Positions 63,161 through 64,000 of a stretch of 64,000 nt of DNA are shown piece by piece. The number at the start of each line of letters is the position of its first letter. Within the stretch, counting starts at the first letter, position 1. This DNA comes from Dermatophagoides farinae (taxonomy: Eukaryota > Arthropoda > Arachnida > Sarcoptiformes > Pyroglyphidae), in contig NC_134680.1 in NCBI RefSeq assembly GCF_024713945.1, positions 5,391,501 to 5,455,500 of the forward strand. Reading direction: 5' to 3'. The translations under genes were made by a program, and so were the position numbers. Below the pieces are notes generated by a model. It made no database searches, was not told where the DNA came from, and was given only the letters and a program-made list of their open reading frames with translations.

Positions 63161-64000
63161 ACGAATAGATCATCTTCATTGAAGCATCTGTTCAATCTGT
63201 TTTTTTTTTTCTTACCAATGTCTTTCTTTTTTTTTTTGGTTTGGTTTGGTTTTCATTTGACCATTTTTTGCAGCAACATAATATTTGCATATAATATTAA
63301 CATAAGGAGAGAGAATGAAAAAGTTTCTCATATGACAAATTTTTTTTTGTGTATATATGAAGAATCACCACCACTATAGACCATCATCATCATCATCATC
63401 ATCATGTCATGTCATGTTTTATTGTGTTAATTGCTTTGCTGTTGTCTGTTGGGTTGATTAATTGATTTTCACTGTTTTTTTTTTCTTTTTTACTCAAAAT
63501 GTTTAATTTGTCGTGAAAAAAAAATACTTTGTTTCTATTCTTTCTTCTCATTCATTGTTGTTGTTGTTGTTGTTGTTGTTTGTAATAATCCAGAATCGTC
63601 ATCATTATCATCGTTGTTGTTGTTGTCGTCGTTGTAAGTTTATGATAATTCGACATCATTGCCCAATTGTAGTCGTGTGTGTGTCTATTTGTATGTGGCA
63701 GTGTTGACATTGGCAAACAAGTACAGATCGAATTACATTTGTATACAAAAATGTAAAAATGGTGGTGGTGGTGGTGGTTGAAAAAAAAAATTTTTTTGAA
63801 TTTAAATTCCCCCTCAAAAAAAACAAACACACACAAATTCTATCGCCATCTGTTGTCATAATTTGTAATTTTTTCCTGTTTGTTTGTTCGAAAATTCATC
63901 ATTCATCATTATTTGATTTAATTTTTTGATATATATTTAAATTAATCTGGAAAATTGAAAAAAAAACAAACAACATTGTTTTTTTTTAAGTTGATTGAAC

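Larger units (their letters stand above)
59709..64000. other. Pax3/7 3' UTR start and gene-free DNA
   Basis: AATAAA at 59726-59731 is the first possible poly(A) signal after the Pax3/7 stop; further A-rich signals follow within 200 bp. Beyond that I see only simple repeats ((AC)18 at 60221-60256, TGAA units near 63134) and A/T runs to the end. No gene I can support. Confidence 0.6.

Overview
The window is eukaryotic and AT-rich. It contains intron-bearing genes, kilobases of simple-sequence DNA ((ATG/CAT)n, (CAA/GTT)n, (CA/TG)n, A/T runs) and proteins full of homopolymer tracts. Short introns (52-91 nt) in the housekeeping genes, arthropod-like protein sequences and this repeat style suggest an arthropod, most likely an astigmatic (house-dust-mite-like) mite. 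The species call is inference. I recognised no transposon, virus, CRISPR, rRNA or tRNA.

Layout. Positions 1-9954 hold no gene I can support. From 9955 to 31205 the DNA is gene-dense: an unrecognised, probably secreted Ser/Gln/Pro-rich protein (+, 9955-12398); cathepsin C (+, 13595-15127); Sm protein F of the spliceosome (-, 15361-15627); eIF3 subunit j (+, 16562-17456); a spatacsin/SPG11 homologue (-, 17875-26097); and the NuRD subunit p66/GATAD2 (-, 27181-31205). Cathepsin C and SmF converge, SmF and eIF3j diverge from a roughly 0.9 kb shared upstream region, and eIF3j and spatacsin converge.

From 31.2 kb on the layout changes to a sparse, regulatory-looking landscape: a small UBALD (UBA-like) gene (+, 36357-37050), then about 7 kb without genes, then a Pax3/7 (gooseberry/paired-type) gene whose seven coding exons spread over 15.5 kb (+, 44156-59708) with introns up to 5.9 kb. 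The last 4.3 kb is non-coding.

Exon joins were worked out by hand from splice signals, reading phase and remembered family sequences. All phases close for cathepsin C, eIF3j, p66, UBALD and Pax3/7. Spatacsin closes only if one base is removed from a six-A run at 23864-23869. There is no operon-like functional grouping: the neighbours serve splicing, translation, lysosomal function, chromatin repression and development. The most interesting points are a spatacsin that starts after the usual N-terminal propeller region, the one-base frame break in that gene, a GC-rich octamer (CGCAAGCT) occurring four times in Pax3/7 introns, a tandem TAGCAG acceptor before the homeodomain, and the unrecognised secreted protein with two competing signal-peptide starts.
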